Positions 11,801 to 22,221 of a stretch of DNA of 33,617 bases are shown here, in pieces. The position numbers and the translations under genes were made by a program. The notes under the pieces were generated by a model, which saw nothing but the letters and a program-made list of their open reading frames with translations, made no database searches and was not told the DNA's origin. The stretch spans positions 500,290 through 533,906 of the forward strand of contig LSYV01000034.1 of assembly GCA_001584585.1 (NCBI GenBank), read 5' to 3'. This DNA comes from Gonium pectorale. Its lineage: Eukaryota; Chlorophyta; Chlorophyceae; Chlamydomonadales; Volvocaceae. Within the stretch, counting starts at the first letter, position 1; each line of letters begins with the position of its first letter.

Positions 11801-14800
11801 GCCGTACGACGCGGTGCGGGTCGGGCTCCGGAGCCGCCTCGTCAGAGGGCCCGCTGGGGGGCGCGCCGGGCGGCCGCAGCGGCAGCCAGTCCGCGGAGGA
11901 GCGCTGCCGCTCGGTGCGCAGCCAGCGGAGCAGGATCTCGGGGGGCACACCCTGCGGCGGCGGCGGCCGGAGGGCGCGTCACCGTAACCGTACCCTTACA
12001 ACTGTCGGGTAGCCGCCCCACCAGATGTGTACTCTTTCTCACAGGGTCATATCGGCGCGCCCCAGTCTGGCCTGGCTGGTCGCTAGCCGCCCCACCAGAT
12101 GTGTACTCTCTCCCACGTGTCCCAAACTCCCAATGCGTCGAGCCCCGGCGTGGTCTGGCTGCCCACAGTTACAGTTAAAGTTAGAGTTGGTGATGCGTCC
12201 TAACCCCGCCAACCCCACAACCCCGCCTTCCCCGGCTCATCCGGAACCCAGAAGCTTCCCTCCCGCCGCCCCGCCCCGCCCCGCCCCGCCCCGCCCCTGG
12301 CGCTCAAACAGCCGCTCACCAGGCTGCTCGACACGTCCTCCCGCTCAACGTCGGCTACACCGTAGTCTCCTCACGATGCAGTCCTATCGCCATGCAGCAC
12401 CACGCCCCACACACACCGAGAGTAGCTGAGACCGTGGCCAGGACCTGCGCCCCGACGCCCGGGCCGGGCCGGGTGACGCTTCCTGGGGGACTAAGGAGTG
12501 TCTGGTTCACCGCATTCGTCCCGTTCCCCTCCAGACCTAACGCCGTACTCTCAAGCCGTTCCCCGCCCCCGCCACCGTCCCCCACCTGGCGCTGCATCTC
12601 CTCGAGCTGCTCGTCGAGCCGCAGACCCAGCGCCGCCAGCAGCTCCTCCTCGGTCAACTGCCGTACGGCGAGAGGCGGGCGGTCAACGGTCACGGCACGG
12701 GGCACACTTGGCGGCCAGCCGGTCTCCCATGCCGTACCAATACTACATCGTCGACGCGACGGTCCTCCCGCGGTCCCCCTCCCAAACCGTGCGCGCAGCA
12801 GTCCGGACACCACCATGAGCCAAGTATGGACATCACCATGAAACGCCCCGCTTGGTGCGCAGCGAGCTTATCGCGGACTTCCCCGCTCCCCCCTGCGTCC
12901 AGCCCAGCACACCCAGCACATCCGCGGCTCCCGTACCTGCGGCTCCTGCTCGCCCTCGTCCTCGCCCTCTGGAGGCACCTCGCCCTCCTCCGCCGCCGCC
13001 TCCCCGTCGCCGCCGCCGCCGTCGGCGCCCTCCTGGCCCTCCGCCGGCGGCTCAGGCGGCAGCGGCGGCAGGTCCGGCGGCGGCTCCGCTGGTAGCGGCG
13101 GCAGCTCCAGCCACCCAGTCCATCCGCCTCCGCCGTCTTCGCCGCTGCCGCCGTCGGCATCCTCACGCTCTCGCCCACGCCGCTCGGCGCCGTCCGCGTC
13201 GGGGCCAGCCTTTCCCACCCACAGCGCGTCATGCTCGTGTCGATACCTGCCCAAGGGCAAGGCCCGACGGGACAAGAGCTACTTGGCACCAGCCGACACG
13301 GCAAAAACCCAAACACGCCCGGAACCTCAAACGAGCCACGGCGCGGCGCCACGAAGCCATGATGGGTGCACACCACGACAATCCGCACGCGCACAGGGCG
13401 AACAGCACGGCACACGTACGGCACATGTACGGCATTGCCCGGCGACGTACCAGGCCGCCCAGCCGCGCGCGCCCTCCTCGCCGGCGCGAGGGGCGCCCGA
13501 CTCCCAAAAGTTGTCGAACAACCGCAGCAGCGCCCCGGCCGGCAGCCGCCCGCTGGCGCCGCCCAGGCCGCCCAAGCCGCTGCCGCCGCCGCCCACCGCC
13601 ACCGCGCGTGGATCCAGCCCCTGCGTTGTCAACGCGCAGCTCAGCAGGATTTCAGGACCTTTCCGGACCTGCGGCCTGCCGTGAAGATCTGAAGGATGCA
13701 TCCGCGAGGGCGGAAGGCTGGGGGCCATGGCATCGCCGCAGCCAGCCAGCCAGCCAGCCGTCGCCGCAGCCCCGCCACTCCGCCCCATGCCCCGCCGTGC
13801 ATATTGTTGAAATGAAACGACGCATACGACGCGCGTAAGTGCATAGTGTGTGACTTTCTGGGACATTTGGGACGGTCGGCCCCGAAGCCGCCCCCACACC
13901 AGACACCACCCGCCCCAGCCCAGCCCAGCCCAGGCTCTGCCCTCTCCGGCCTCCGCCCTCACCCACCGCCGGCGCAAAGCAGTGGAACTCGACCAGCGCC
14001 TGCAGCCGCGCCACCGCCACCTCACTGGCTCCTGAACCCAGCTCTAGGTCGGCCAGCTCCAGAACCAGCCGTACCAGCTCCACGTCGAGCTCCGAGACCG
14101 CGCCCGCCAGCCTTGACCGCTCGCCGGCCGCCGCCGCCGCCGGCAGGGATGAGAGGCTCCGCTGCGCGCGCGCTCGCTCCAGCGCCAGGGCGTGCAGAGC
14201 ATCGCAGTAGGCCGCCTGGCCGACGGGGGAGACGGGGCAGGGGGTAATGAGGCGCACGGGGGAAACGGGTCGCGTCGCGGACACCGAACGGGATGGGCAC
14301 GGGTTGGCAAGGAAGGGAACCGGGTAGGAAGGGAACCGGGTAGGAGGGAGCCGGGTAGGAAAGGAACCGGGTAGGAAGGGAACCGGGTAGGAAAGGAACC
14401 GGGTAGGAAGGGAACGGGTAGGAAGGGAACCGGTAGGAAGGGAACCGGGTAGGAAGGAACCGGGTAGGAAGGGAACCGGATAGGAAGGGAACCGGAGAGG
14501 AAGGGAACCGGGGAGGAAGGGAACCGGGTAGGAAGGGAACCGGGGAGGAAGGGAGCCGGGGAGGAAGGGAACGGGGTAGGAAGAGAACCGGGGAGGAAGG
14601 GAACCGGGGCAGGGGGTCCTGATGGAGGGGCCAAGCATGAGGACTGGACGCCAGAGCCAACGCCGTGCATCGGGCGATCGTGGAGTACGGAGTGAGAGGA
14701 ATGGGGCCGGTAGCTAGCGCTGCGCTTTGCCCTTGGGCAGCGAGGGCCATCCCCCCACCCTGCATGGCAAAGGACCCAAACCCCCCCGCCCGTGCCGCCA

Positions 14801-17800
14801 GCTGTAGCCTGTCCCGCCGGCCCCACTGCCGCCGCGGCCGGACTTTGCAACCCATACATGCCCCCGCATATCTGTGGTGGTGCCCGCAGCACGAAGTGCC
14901 CACTCCCATCTTCACCGCAACCTCGCCAGCCGACACCCTACACAAAAAAATGTCGTTGACCCGCCCCTACCTGCATGGCCCGCCGGCGGGTGGATGCGAA
15001 GGCGCTGCGCCGCCGGGCCAGGTAGTCCCGCCACAGCGCCGGCACACCCGGGCTGCGGCGCAGGAGCCGGTCCCACCTGCGCGCCGGTGCCCCGGTGGCG
15101 CGCGGGGAGCGGGGGTTTAGGGGTCAGCATCAGCGGGACCTTGTCAGCACTGGGCCACCGGGTCATGGACGCGCGCCTCGGCTCCCGTGGATCCACCTCG
15201 CATGTCTGTTTTCTGGTTCCATTTGCCGTGCACCGGAGCTGAGCGCTACCTGTGCCCGCAGCCCAGCCCAGTCCAGCCCAGCAGCACACGCAGCCCCGGC
15301 TGCCGGTCTTGCCTGCTGGCAATCCTGCATTAGGACGCATGCCTCGCAGCCGCAACAGCGATCCCCGCATGCCCCTGCTAGTGTGCACCTCCGCGTTACG
15401 CACTCGGACCCGTTCCCCCTTGTTGTTCGCTGCCCACCTGCTCAAGCACAGGGCCCCGGCAGCCAGGCAGACACACGCGCAAAGCCCGCCCACACGACCC
15501 CAGCCCACCTGTCCATCAGGTCCTCCTGCCCAAACAGCGGCTCGCAGGCCGCCATCATGGCCCGCAGCAGCCGGGCCTCCCCGGGGTGCGCCTCCAGCGC
15601 GCGCTGCGTGGAATGGGCGGGACGGGGTGGGTCGGAATGGAACGGGATGTGGACGTGGCGGGAAGGGGCGCGACGGGGTGAGACGGACTAATGGGCGACG
15701 ACGAGAGGACAGCGGCCGCTACATGGAAGTGCCGAGGAATGGGGGTCGGTGGGTGGGGCAAGGAGCAGGACCCGAGGGCAGGCGGGGAGCGGGGCGGGAC
15801 AGAGAGCAGGGCGGGTTCGTGGAAGGGGCCAGCCGCGGGTGTGTCCATGGATGGCCTATGGCGGAGTACGGGCGGGCCAGCCGCGGTTGTGTACGTGGGT
15901 GGCCTATGGCGGAGTACGGGCGGGCCAGCCGCGGGTGCGCCTGGAAGCGTGCACAGGGGTGGCGGAGCGCGGGGGCGCGGAGAGGCAGGGCAGCAGGCGG
16001 GCGGGGCTGGGGGTTCAGTCAACTGAGGCGGGGCCGGCAAGGCTGGCATGCAACACGCCGACTGGGTCGGGGCGGGATGGGTTGGTGACCCCTTGCGCCG
16101 ACCGCAGCCGCGACAGGCTCCCCCACCTGCAGGATCGACAGCTTCTTCTCGGCCGCCGACCCCGCCACCTCCGTCGCCCTCCGCGCCAGCAGCCGCGCCA
16201 CCGTGTCCTGAAAGGCCGCGAAGCGGAGCCACAGCTGCGGGGACGGGGCGGGATGCGGTTATGGGGGCCATGAGGTGGGCGAGGGCGGAGGCGGGTGCGG
16301 ACGTTGGGGTCAAGCCGGAGGGCGGAGCTGCACGCCCCGTGGCACGCGGCGGTGATGGTGATCGCCAGTCAGAGCCTTCGTGGCCTTCGTGGCCTTCGTG
16401 GATGCAATTAGCGCCATCAGCGTGAATAAGGGCAAGGGGTTTCGTCGCTGGTCAAGGGCGGGTACGATGCTTCCCGCTTGCAGCTTTTCCTTCCTTCCGT
16501 GTCTCCGCCCCGCCCCCGCACCTGCACGTCGCCCGGTGCCTCGCGTACAGCGACGTTGAACTCCCGCGTCCGCCGCAGCACCCACTCCTCCGCCGACTCC
16601 CCACCCGCCGCCGCCGCCGCGGCTGCCGCCGCCGCCTCAGCGGTCAGGCGCCTCCCCTCGCCCGCTGCCTCGGCGGCGGCGGCCGGGTCTCCCAGGGGTA
16701 GGAACGACGGCAGCGGCACCGCCATTCTGCTTCCCCCAGCTGGCGTCGCCGCCGCTGCCACTGACGGGCCGTCCAGCTTTGACGTCAGCCAGCCACCGCG
16801 GCCGGCAGCCACCGGCCCTCCGCCGCCGCCACCGTACGACCCCGCCCCTGCCCGGCCTGCGCCGGGCAGCACTGGAGCCTCCGACATGAAGACCCGCCGC
16901 AGCCGACGGCTGCGCTCCGCTGCCACAGCACGGCCGCCAAAGTAACGTCCGTCGTACGGGCCACCGGCGCCGCCGCGCGACTCTTCTTCTTCCCAGCCGT
17001 ACGTCCCCGGGGGCGGCACCTGGCCCGGCAGCAGCCGGCGCGCCCTTGCGCCCTTCGCGAGGCCGAGCGGATCCACCCTGTTGTACGATGAAAGCTTTCC
17101 GCCGTACGGACACTCGTACACGAGGTTCTCCACGTCACCGCGTGTGTCGTAAAAGACCTCCCCTGGCTGCGCGGCTGCACCGCGGAGGATGGGCTTGGCG
17201 GTGGCGGCCGCCGCTGCCGTCAGCGCGGCGGCGGCGCGCGGCGCTATGCCGGCGGCTGCGGCAGCGCGCTCCAGGCGCAGAATCTTCTCCCGCTCCGACA
17301 GCCCGTTGCCGCGGCGTCGGCGGCGGCCGTCGTCGTCACTGTCGCTTCCGCTGCTGCTGCTTCCGCTGCTGCTGCGCCTGCGGCGCTTCCGGCTCTTGTC
17401 CCTTTTCCGACTGTGCTTGGAGCTGCCCTTTCGGTCACGCGACCGGGAGCGCGAGCGGGAGCGCCTCCGCTTGCGCTTCTTGCCACCTCCACCGCCTCCG
17501 CCACCTTCGCTGGGAGACGGAGACCTCCGAGCGCGGGCTCGGCCCTCCTGTTCACGCGCCCTCGGTGCCTGCCCCGAGGGCCCAACGCCAACAGTACCCC
17601 CGGCAGCGGCAGCTCGGTCGTTAGAGACAGCAGTGGCAGCCGCGTCGTGCGATCCTGGCTGCTGTGCCTGTTCCTTGCGGCGACCGCCGGCTTGGCCTCC
17701 GCCGCGGCCGCGGGTATCCCCCTCATCCGAGTCCTCGTCGCTGCTGCTTTCCAGGTAGCGCTCAGCGGCGCGCAAGAACTCTGCCTGCGTCGCATATCGA

Positions 17801-17952
17801 CCATAGGGGTGCTGCGGCTGCAGCACCTCGCTGGGCTGAAAGCTGGCATTGTTGCTCAGCCAAGCCGCTGGGTCCTCCGCGCGCTGTCCCGGTGCCTGCT
17901 CCTGCTGCTGCCCAGGCACCAGCGCACCACCTTGAATCGGGAAGAGGCTCAT
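8895..17952 (-). CDS. NRDE2: NRDE2 family nuclear RNA-surveillance protein, thirteen exons
   Basis: Exons in reading order: 16522-17952, 16127-16234, 15509-15603, 14971-15076, 13967-14215, 13451-13620, 12937-13246, 12586-12657, 11424-11951, 10823-11272, 10095-10418, 9682-9874 and 8895-9463. All phases agree, giving about 1,534 residues. NRDE2 proteins act in nuclear RNAi (nematode), bind the exosome helicase MTR4 (human) and work with splicing factors (fission yeast Nrl1). The N-terminus has WLSNNASF, an acidic Ser/Asp stretch, an Arg/Ser/Lys-rich tract (about residues 155-205), then FYDTRGDVENLVY (about 266-278), matching the MTR4-interaction region. TREFNVAVREAPGDVQ joined to LWLRFAAFQD opens the HAT repeats. 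FWESGAPRAGEEGARGW is a family hallmark, and the C-terminus (GVRLRTDVYETMLEHLAEQQ) matches the usual ending. It is longer than the human protein through Ala/Gly/Pro insertions. Exon 10 contains 68 unknown bases; an exon between exons 10 and 11 could be missed. Confidence 0.88.
11068..11134. other. Assembly gap (67 N) inside NRDE2 exon 10
   Basis: A run of N interrupts the tenth NRDE2 exon, with one more N at 11159. The flanks are extremely GC-rich (CGCGGCGGCGGCGGCGCG), a common reason for sequencing dropout. With the stated length the exon stays in frame, but 67 may be only an estimate. Confidence 0.95.
12010..12111. repeat. Direct repeat of about 27 bp in NRDE2 intron 8
   Basis: The phrase TAGCCGCCCCACCAGATGTG plus TACTCT occurs at about 12010 and again at about 12084, 74 bases apart, with near-perfect identity. 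It lies in the intron between NRDE2 exons 8 and 9 and has no visible coding role. Confidence 0.7.
12268..12297. repeat. CCCGC pentamer tandem repeat
   Basis: About five copies of CCCGC/CCGCC in a row in NRDE2 intron 8. This is a simple-sequence tract. The reverse strand reads GGGCG. Confidence 0.7.
14300..14613. repeat. 16-bp minisatellite in NRDE2 intron 4
   Basis: About twenty tandem units of GGGAACCGGGTAGGAA, with variants (GGGGAGGAA, GGATAGGAA, AAGGAACC), fill 300 bases of the intron between NRDE2 exons 4 and 5. Because 16 is not a multiple of 3, every frame on the - strand reads a Pro/Ser/Phe-rich repeat (for example YPVPFLPGS), which is an artefact and not protein. The purine/pyrimidine strand asymmetry is strong. 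Confidence 0.9.
15827..15936. repeat. 48-bp tandem repeat in NRDE2 intron 2
   Basis: GGCCAGCCGCGG recurs at 15827, 15875 and 15923, exactly 48 bases apart. Between copies a shared GGCCTATGGCGGAGTACGGG is seen twice, giving about 2.3 units. It lies in the intron between NRDE2 exons 2 and 3. Confidence 0.8.
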
Positions 17953-18383
17953 TTGCCGTCCCTTGACGCCACCCTAGGCAGCGCCAGTGCTACACAAGCA
18001 GATCGGGTCGGCACGCAGTTTCATTAGGGTCATGCTCAAATCCCTGCACGGCGAAATATATCACATGTAATGATCATTGGTTCTGCACCTCTACACCTGT
18101 CAAGTGCGGAAGCTGACGAATCCACGGTTGGCAATCGGTTGGCAGGTCCCTCTCCTATAGCAAACGCGGATATGAAATATACAAGCACATATTTAACGCA
18201 TTAACCCTCCGTTCTCTTTTGTTGCCTTTGAAGTCCTCCACCTCGTGAGCCACTCACGTCTACGCCTCTCTACACAAAAAGCCCCATACCAAGAAACCCG
18301 CTATCTGAAGCCCAGTGGTCGTTTCGCGGCGTGACGTTACAGCTTGCTCCCACCTTGCTCCTCCATAAGCAACCCGCGCTGGA
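17953..18383. promoter_or_regulatory. Shared divergent promoter region of NRDE2 and VPS20
   Basis: The two start codons face away from each other across 431 bases, which must hold both 5' UTRs and promoters. The centre (about 18050-18220) is clearly richer in A/T than the rest of the window, including ATATGAAATATACAAG and ATATTTAACGCATTAA. That fits an open promoter region, but no specific element can be assigned with confidence. Confidence 0.55.
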
Positions 18384-21300
18384 ATGGGGAACTTTACTAG
18401 CAAGTACAGCAAGAAGAGTAAAGGGTAAGCTGTCGATAATAGACGGGCGGTGGCAAGGGCGGTAGGGTTTTGCATACAGCCCGCCCACCCCCACCCACCA
18501 TCCGTCCCGTTCACCGCCTCACACGCCTAGCAAACGCGATACTCCCTCCTCGCCCACACCGCCCTCACACCCGCATGCAGACCCGACATAACGGAGGTAG
18601 ACCGCGCCATTCTGTCGCTCAAGACGCAGCGCAAGAAGCTCGAGGACCAGGAGAAGCTGGTGGGGCCTGGGCGGCTGAGCTGGGGCTGTGCGCCGGGCAG
18701 AGCAGGCCTTCCATTTGTTCACATTTCCCACGAAGACGAGATCTAAAACCCTGCATGCTTTCCCTTCATGTACATAGCTCTCACCCCCCCCCCCGGTCCT
18801 GCCCGGTCCCGCCCCCCTCACCTCCGACCCACATCACCTTCCACCCGGAGAGGCTTGCCGACGCCCCCACCATGATGTGCTTGCCGCAACGCCCTGCGCC
18901 CCTCCTGGCCACCGTGTTAATCGTGGCCTGGGGCAACCCCCACATGCAAGTCAGGCGCAAACCCTCTGGTACCCATATGCGACCCACATGCGACCCGACC
19001 GCAACCCCGCACACAGATCAACGTGCGGCTGGAGCGGCATGCCGAGGTGGCCCGGCAGCTGGCGGCCGAGGGCCGCCGGGACCGCGCGCTGCTGGCACTG
19101 CGCAAGAAGAAGCTGAGCGAGAAGCAGCTGGCGCAGCTGCACGGACTCATACTCAACGTGGAGGAGATGGTGAGGCACACGCCCTTGGCCTGTTCGGTTT
19201 TCGGTTTCCCGCTGCGGCGTCGTTGCTGTTGCAGAGGGGGGCTAAGGGCCTGGCACGGGCGCCGTCACTCCCGGACTGCTCCGTGGCATTCCGTCTGGCG
19301 CGTCGTTATGAGGGAGGTTTGATGCTCCTTCTCCCAGGGGGAGGGGGCTCCTCCCAGGGGCGCCATCCCGGGACGCACCAGCACACCCTACCTGCATACT
19401 GATACTGCCGCCGTCAACATGCCCCCCATTGCCATCTGTTAGGGCACTGCCTGGTTGCGCGCCGTCTGGCGGTCTCCTAGAGGTTCTAAGATTGCGAGCC
19501 TTTGCACTGGGTGTAGTCCCACAGGTGCTGGGCCTGGCCGTTGTCTCAGCACGGCCAGACACGGCCTGACAAGCTCCTTGGAGGTTGCAAGGGCCTTGTG
19601 CAGTGTGGCCCCAGCGCGGGCGCCGCTCCAGCCTCCAGGGCCCACCCTGGGCCACAGTGGCTGCATCCGCTTACCGTGCATCTGCTCCCGTGGCTGGGAG
19701 GGCATGGGGCGCAGGCATCCAGATGGCCGCTCCGCCTGCCCGCACTCCCGCCTCGCCGCGCACCCTCGCGCACACGCCCAGCACCGTGTGCCCAGCGTCC
19801 TCCGCCGCTTCCTGGCCCCACACTCGGCCCGCCCCGCCCGCCCCTGCCAAGCTCCCATCTGTCTAACATTGGAAGTAGCATGAAGCCTCCATCCGCACCG
19901 ATGAAGCAGCCCACTGAATGGCGCTCAGCCCTGTCCCGCTGCGTGCGCTCAGCCCTTCCCTGCCTCGCCGCTCGTCCCTTCAGCTCCGCCGTCGTCGCGG
20001 CTGCCGAGCCATCCCGAACACGCCCCGCCTGGCACTCGAACACCTCCATCTAAGCCGCCCCTACGTACCCATCCCTCCCACATTCGACCGCGTAACCCCC
20101 TACCCCAATCCCGCCACACTCAGCTGTCCAACATCGAGATTACCAAGAAGCAGACCACCGTCTTCTCGGCACTCCAACAAAGCAACGACGCGCTCAAGCA
20201 GCTGCAGGCGCAGGTGAGCGGCGCCCCCGGCCGTCCAAACGCGCTGTACACACGGCCCTGTAGGCTTGCACGCCTTGCGCCGGCAGCGCAACAGCCCACC
20301 GCATCCAGCGCCTGCGGCGTGGGAGAGCCCCGACCGGCCTGCTGCCCGTCCCTCCCTTGCCCGGCCCAGCCCTCCCGTGTCTGGCCCGCCCCTGCTGCTG
20401 CTCCCATGTTTTCTCGGCGACGTGCTTCCCTCTACTGTCGCGTTCCGTCCCTCCACCCGCCCGCCCGTGCGCCCAATGTGTCCTCTCACGTACATGTACT
20501 CTCGCGCTTTTGCCATTCCGACGCCCCCCGCCTCACACATAGAGATACACACATGCTCTCCTCCCCCGTTTCAGGTGAAGCTGGAGGACGTTCAGCGGCT
20601 GCTGGACGACACGGCGGAGGCCAAGCAGTACCAGGAGGAGCTGGCGGCGCTGTTAGGGCAGCAGCTCACCGCAACGGACGACGAGGAGGTGCGGTGCGGG
20701 AAGGGGTTTGGCTCATCGGCTGGGGGTGGACTAAGCAATCCACGCTCGAGGACTGGTTGCGGGGAGCGGAGTGGGGAGGGGGGCCCGTCGGTCTGGATGG
20801 GGGAATGTGCATGGTCATCACTGGGGGTGCGGCATGCGGGCAGGAACTCAGGGCCTCGAACGGCTAGCGCGGGTGGACAAGGCATGCCAGCGGGGAGATT
20901 AAACCACCTTCCGACACACATGGTTTACATTTCAGGTATGAGTGCCGCTGGCCGCCACAGCCGCCTAGGTGCACACCGACCGCGTGCTGGTGCTGCCTGC
21001 GTGGTGAGCCGCTCCGCTGTTGGCTGCGCCGCAGGTGGAGGCCGAGCTGGCTGCACTGGAGGAGGTGGTGCAGGACGAGGAGAAGCTGGCCATGCCAGTC
21101 GCGCCGACCACAAAGGTATGCGTGACAGGCCGGGCAGCAAGACCCGGACCCGGGCGGCAGCGCCATGGGCTGACAGCGCCCAGCGCAACAGCAAGATAGG
21201 GGACGGTATCTTGCCCACCACTACAGAGTTGGATAGGTTGCGGCGCCAGGGTTGTGGGAGCCAACCGCGCCTTGATTCTAGATGGCATCATTCTGAAACA

Positions 21301-21536
21301 TTCGTGCCATACCGGTGCAGCGTTGTCTCGGCGTGAGCCTCACCTCGGCGACTTTTTTCCTCGGCGCAACACTTTTGCAGGTCCCAGAGGTGGAGGCAGC
21401 GGCAGCAGCGCGTGCGGCCCAGCAGCAGGCCGCTGCAGGAAAGCAGTCGGCGGGCGGGGCGGCAGCGGACGCGGAGCACGAAGAGGAGGAAGAGGAGGCC
21501 GGTGCCGCACGGCCAGAGGCGCTGCTTGCATCGTAG
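18384..21536 (+). CDS. VPS20: ESCRT-III subunit VPS20/CHMP6, complete, seven exons
   Basis: Exons: 18384-18424, 18581-18659, 19017-19169, 20124-20213, 20575-20688, 21035-21115 and 21381-21536. Phases agree and give 237 residues, close to the 200-220 usual for CHMP6. VPS20 is recruited by ESCRT-II and nucleates SNF7 polymers that bud and cut membranes at endosomes. The protein begins MGNFTSKYSKKSKG, a Gly-2 myristoylation context like that of CHMP6, encoded by a 41-base first exon. ITEVDRAILSLKTQRKKLED matches helix 1, and an Arg/Lys-rich helix with LLALRKKKLSEKQL follows. EDVQRLLDDTAEAKQYQEEL is the family's helix after the core. PVAPTTKVPEVE near the C-terminus resembles the MIM2 motif that binds VPS4 MIT domains, and a Glu-rich tail closes the protein. 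The gene diverges from NRDE2. No TGTAA signal was found after the stop. Confidence 0.92.
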
Positions 21537-22221
21537 CCTAGCGCTAACGGGACCTGCACCCTGGCCCCGGCTGCGTTCGGTCTCTTGATTTGTCGGTCAC
21601 CGGCGATGTGCGGTGGCTGGGGCCCCCGACCGCGACCCGTTTCATACAGGCTTGTGTGCTGTTGGGCTCTGGGTCACTGGGTCTCACTGGGGCTACCATA
21701 GGTGAAACGTGTCTACAGAAGATGTGCATAGGTGGCTGGCTTGGCAGCTGAACCCCACTACCACTCACGTCGTGCGCAAACCATGTATGTGTTGCACATG
21801 ATGTATTTGCGTGTCATGCAAAGGAGAGTGTCCTTGCGGCCCCCCCCTGAATGTAGCTGTGTATTGTACAAGCTCGGCTACGCAACCGAGTCGGTCGCCG
21901 TAGACGGTTGCGGGTTGGCTTCCCCTGGCTCCGCGAACACGCCGCAGTCCTTGCATGGAATTTCAGCCCACTGTGTGCGTGCAGTGACACTTGTTGTTTC
22001 CTAATTTGCAAAACACAATGGGAAAACACACGCACCTGTGAAAAGCAAGACACAACCCGACCCACCAACTTCCACCAGAGACGCGACGCAACCAATCAAA
22101 AGTTCGCACAGCCACTTGGCCCAAAGCTCGCTTATCTGGAACAGCGCGGGGTTCTGTCGGAACTTTCGCCCCGCCTTGCTTCTTCCTGCACCGATCGCGC
22201 CAGCGTAGAATCGACAGGATC
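21537..22221. other. Intergenic: VPS20 3' UTR and DUF1421 gene promoter/5' UTR
   Basis: No coding segment is recognised in these 685 bases. The right half, about 21960-22110, is richer in A and C and lacks the coding bias of its neighbours, fitting a promoter or 5' UTR. No clear poly(A) word or TATA element was found. Confidence 0.5.

Noticed and set aside
12852..13838. Long + strand open frame of Pro/Arg/Ala composition
   Set aside because: Antisense to NRDE2 exons 6 and 7 and their introns; no recognisable domain or splice structure.
13652..14945. Long - strand open frames with repeated YPVPFLPGS-type motifs
   Set aside because: They arise from the 16-bp minisatellite in NRDE2 intron 4. 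The same motif appears in several frames, and the flanking NRDE2 exons splice cleanly over it.
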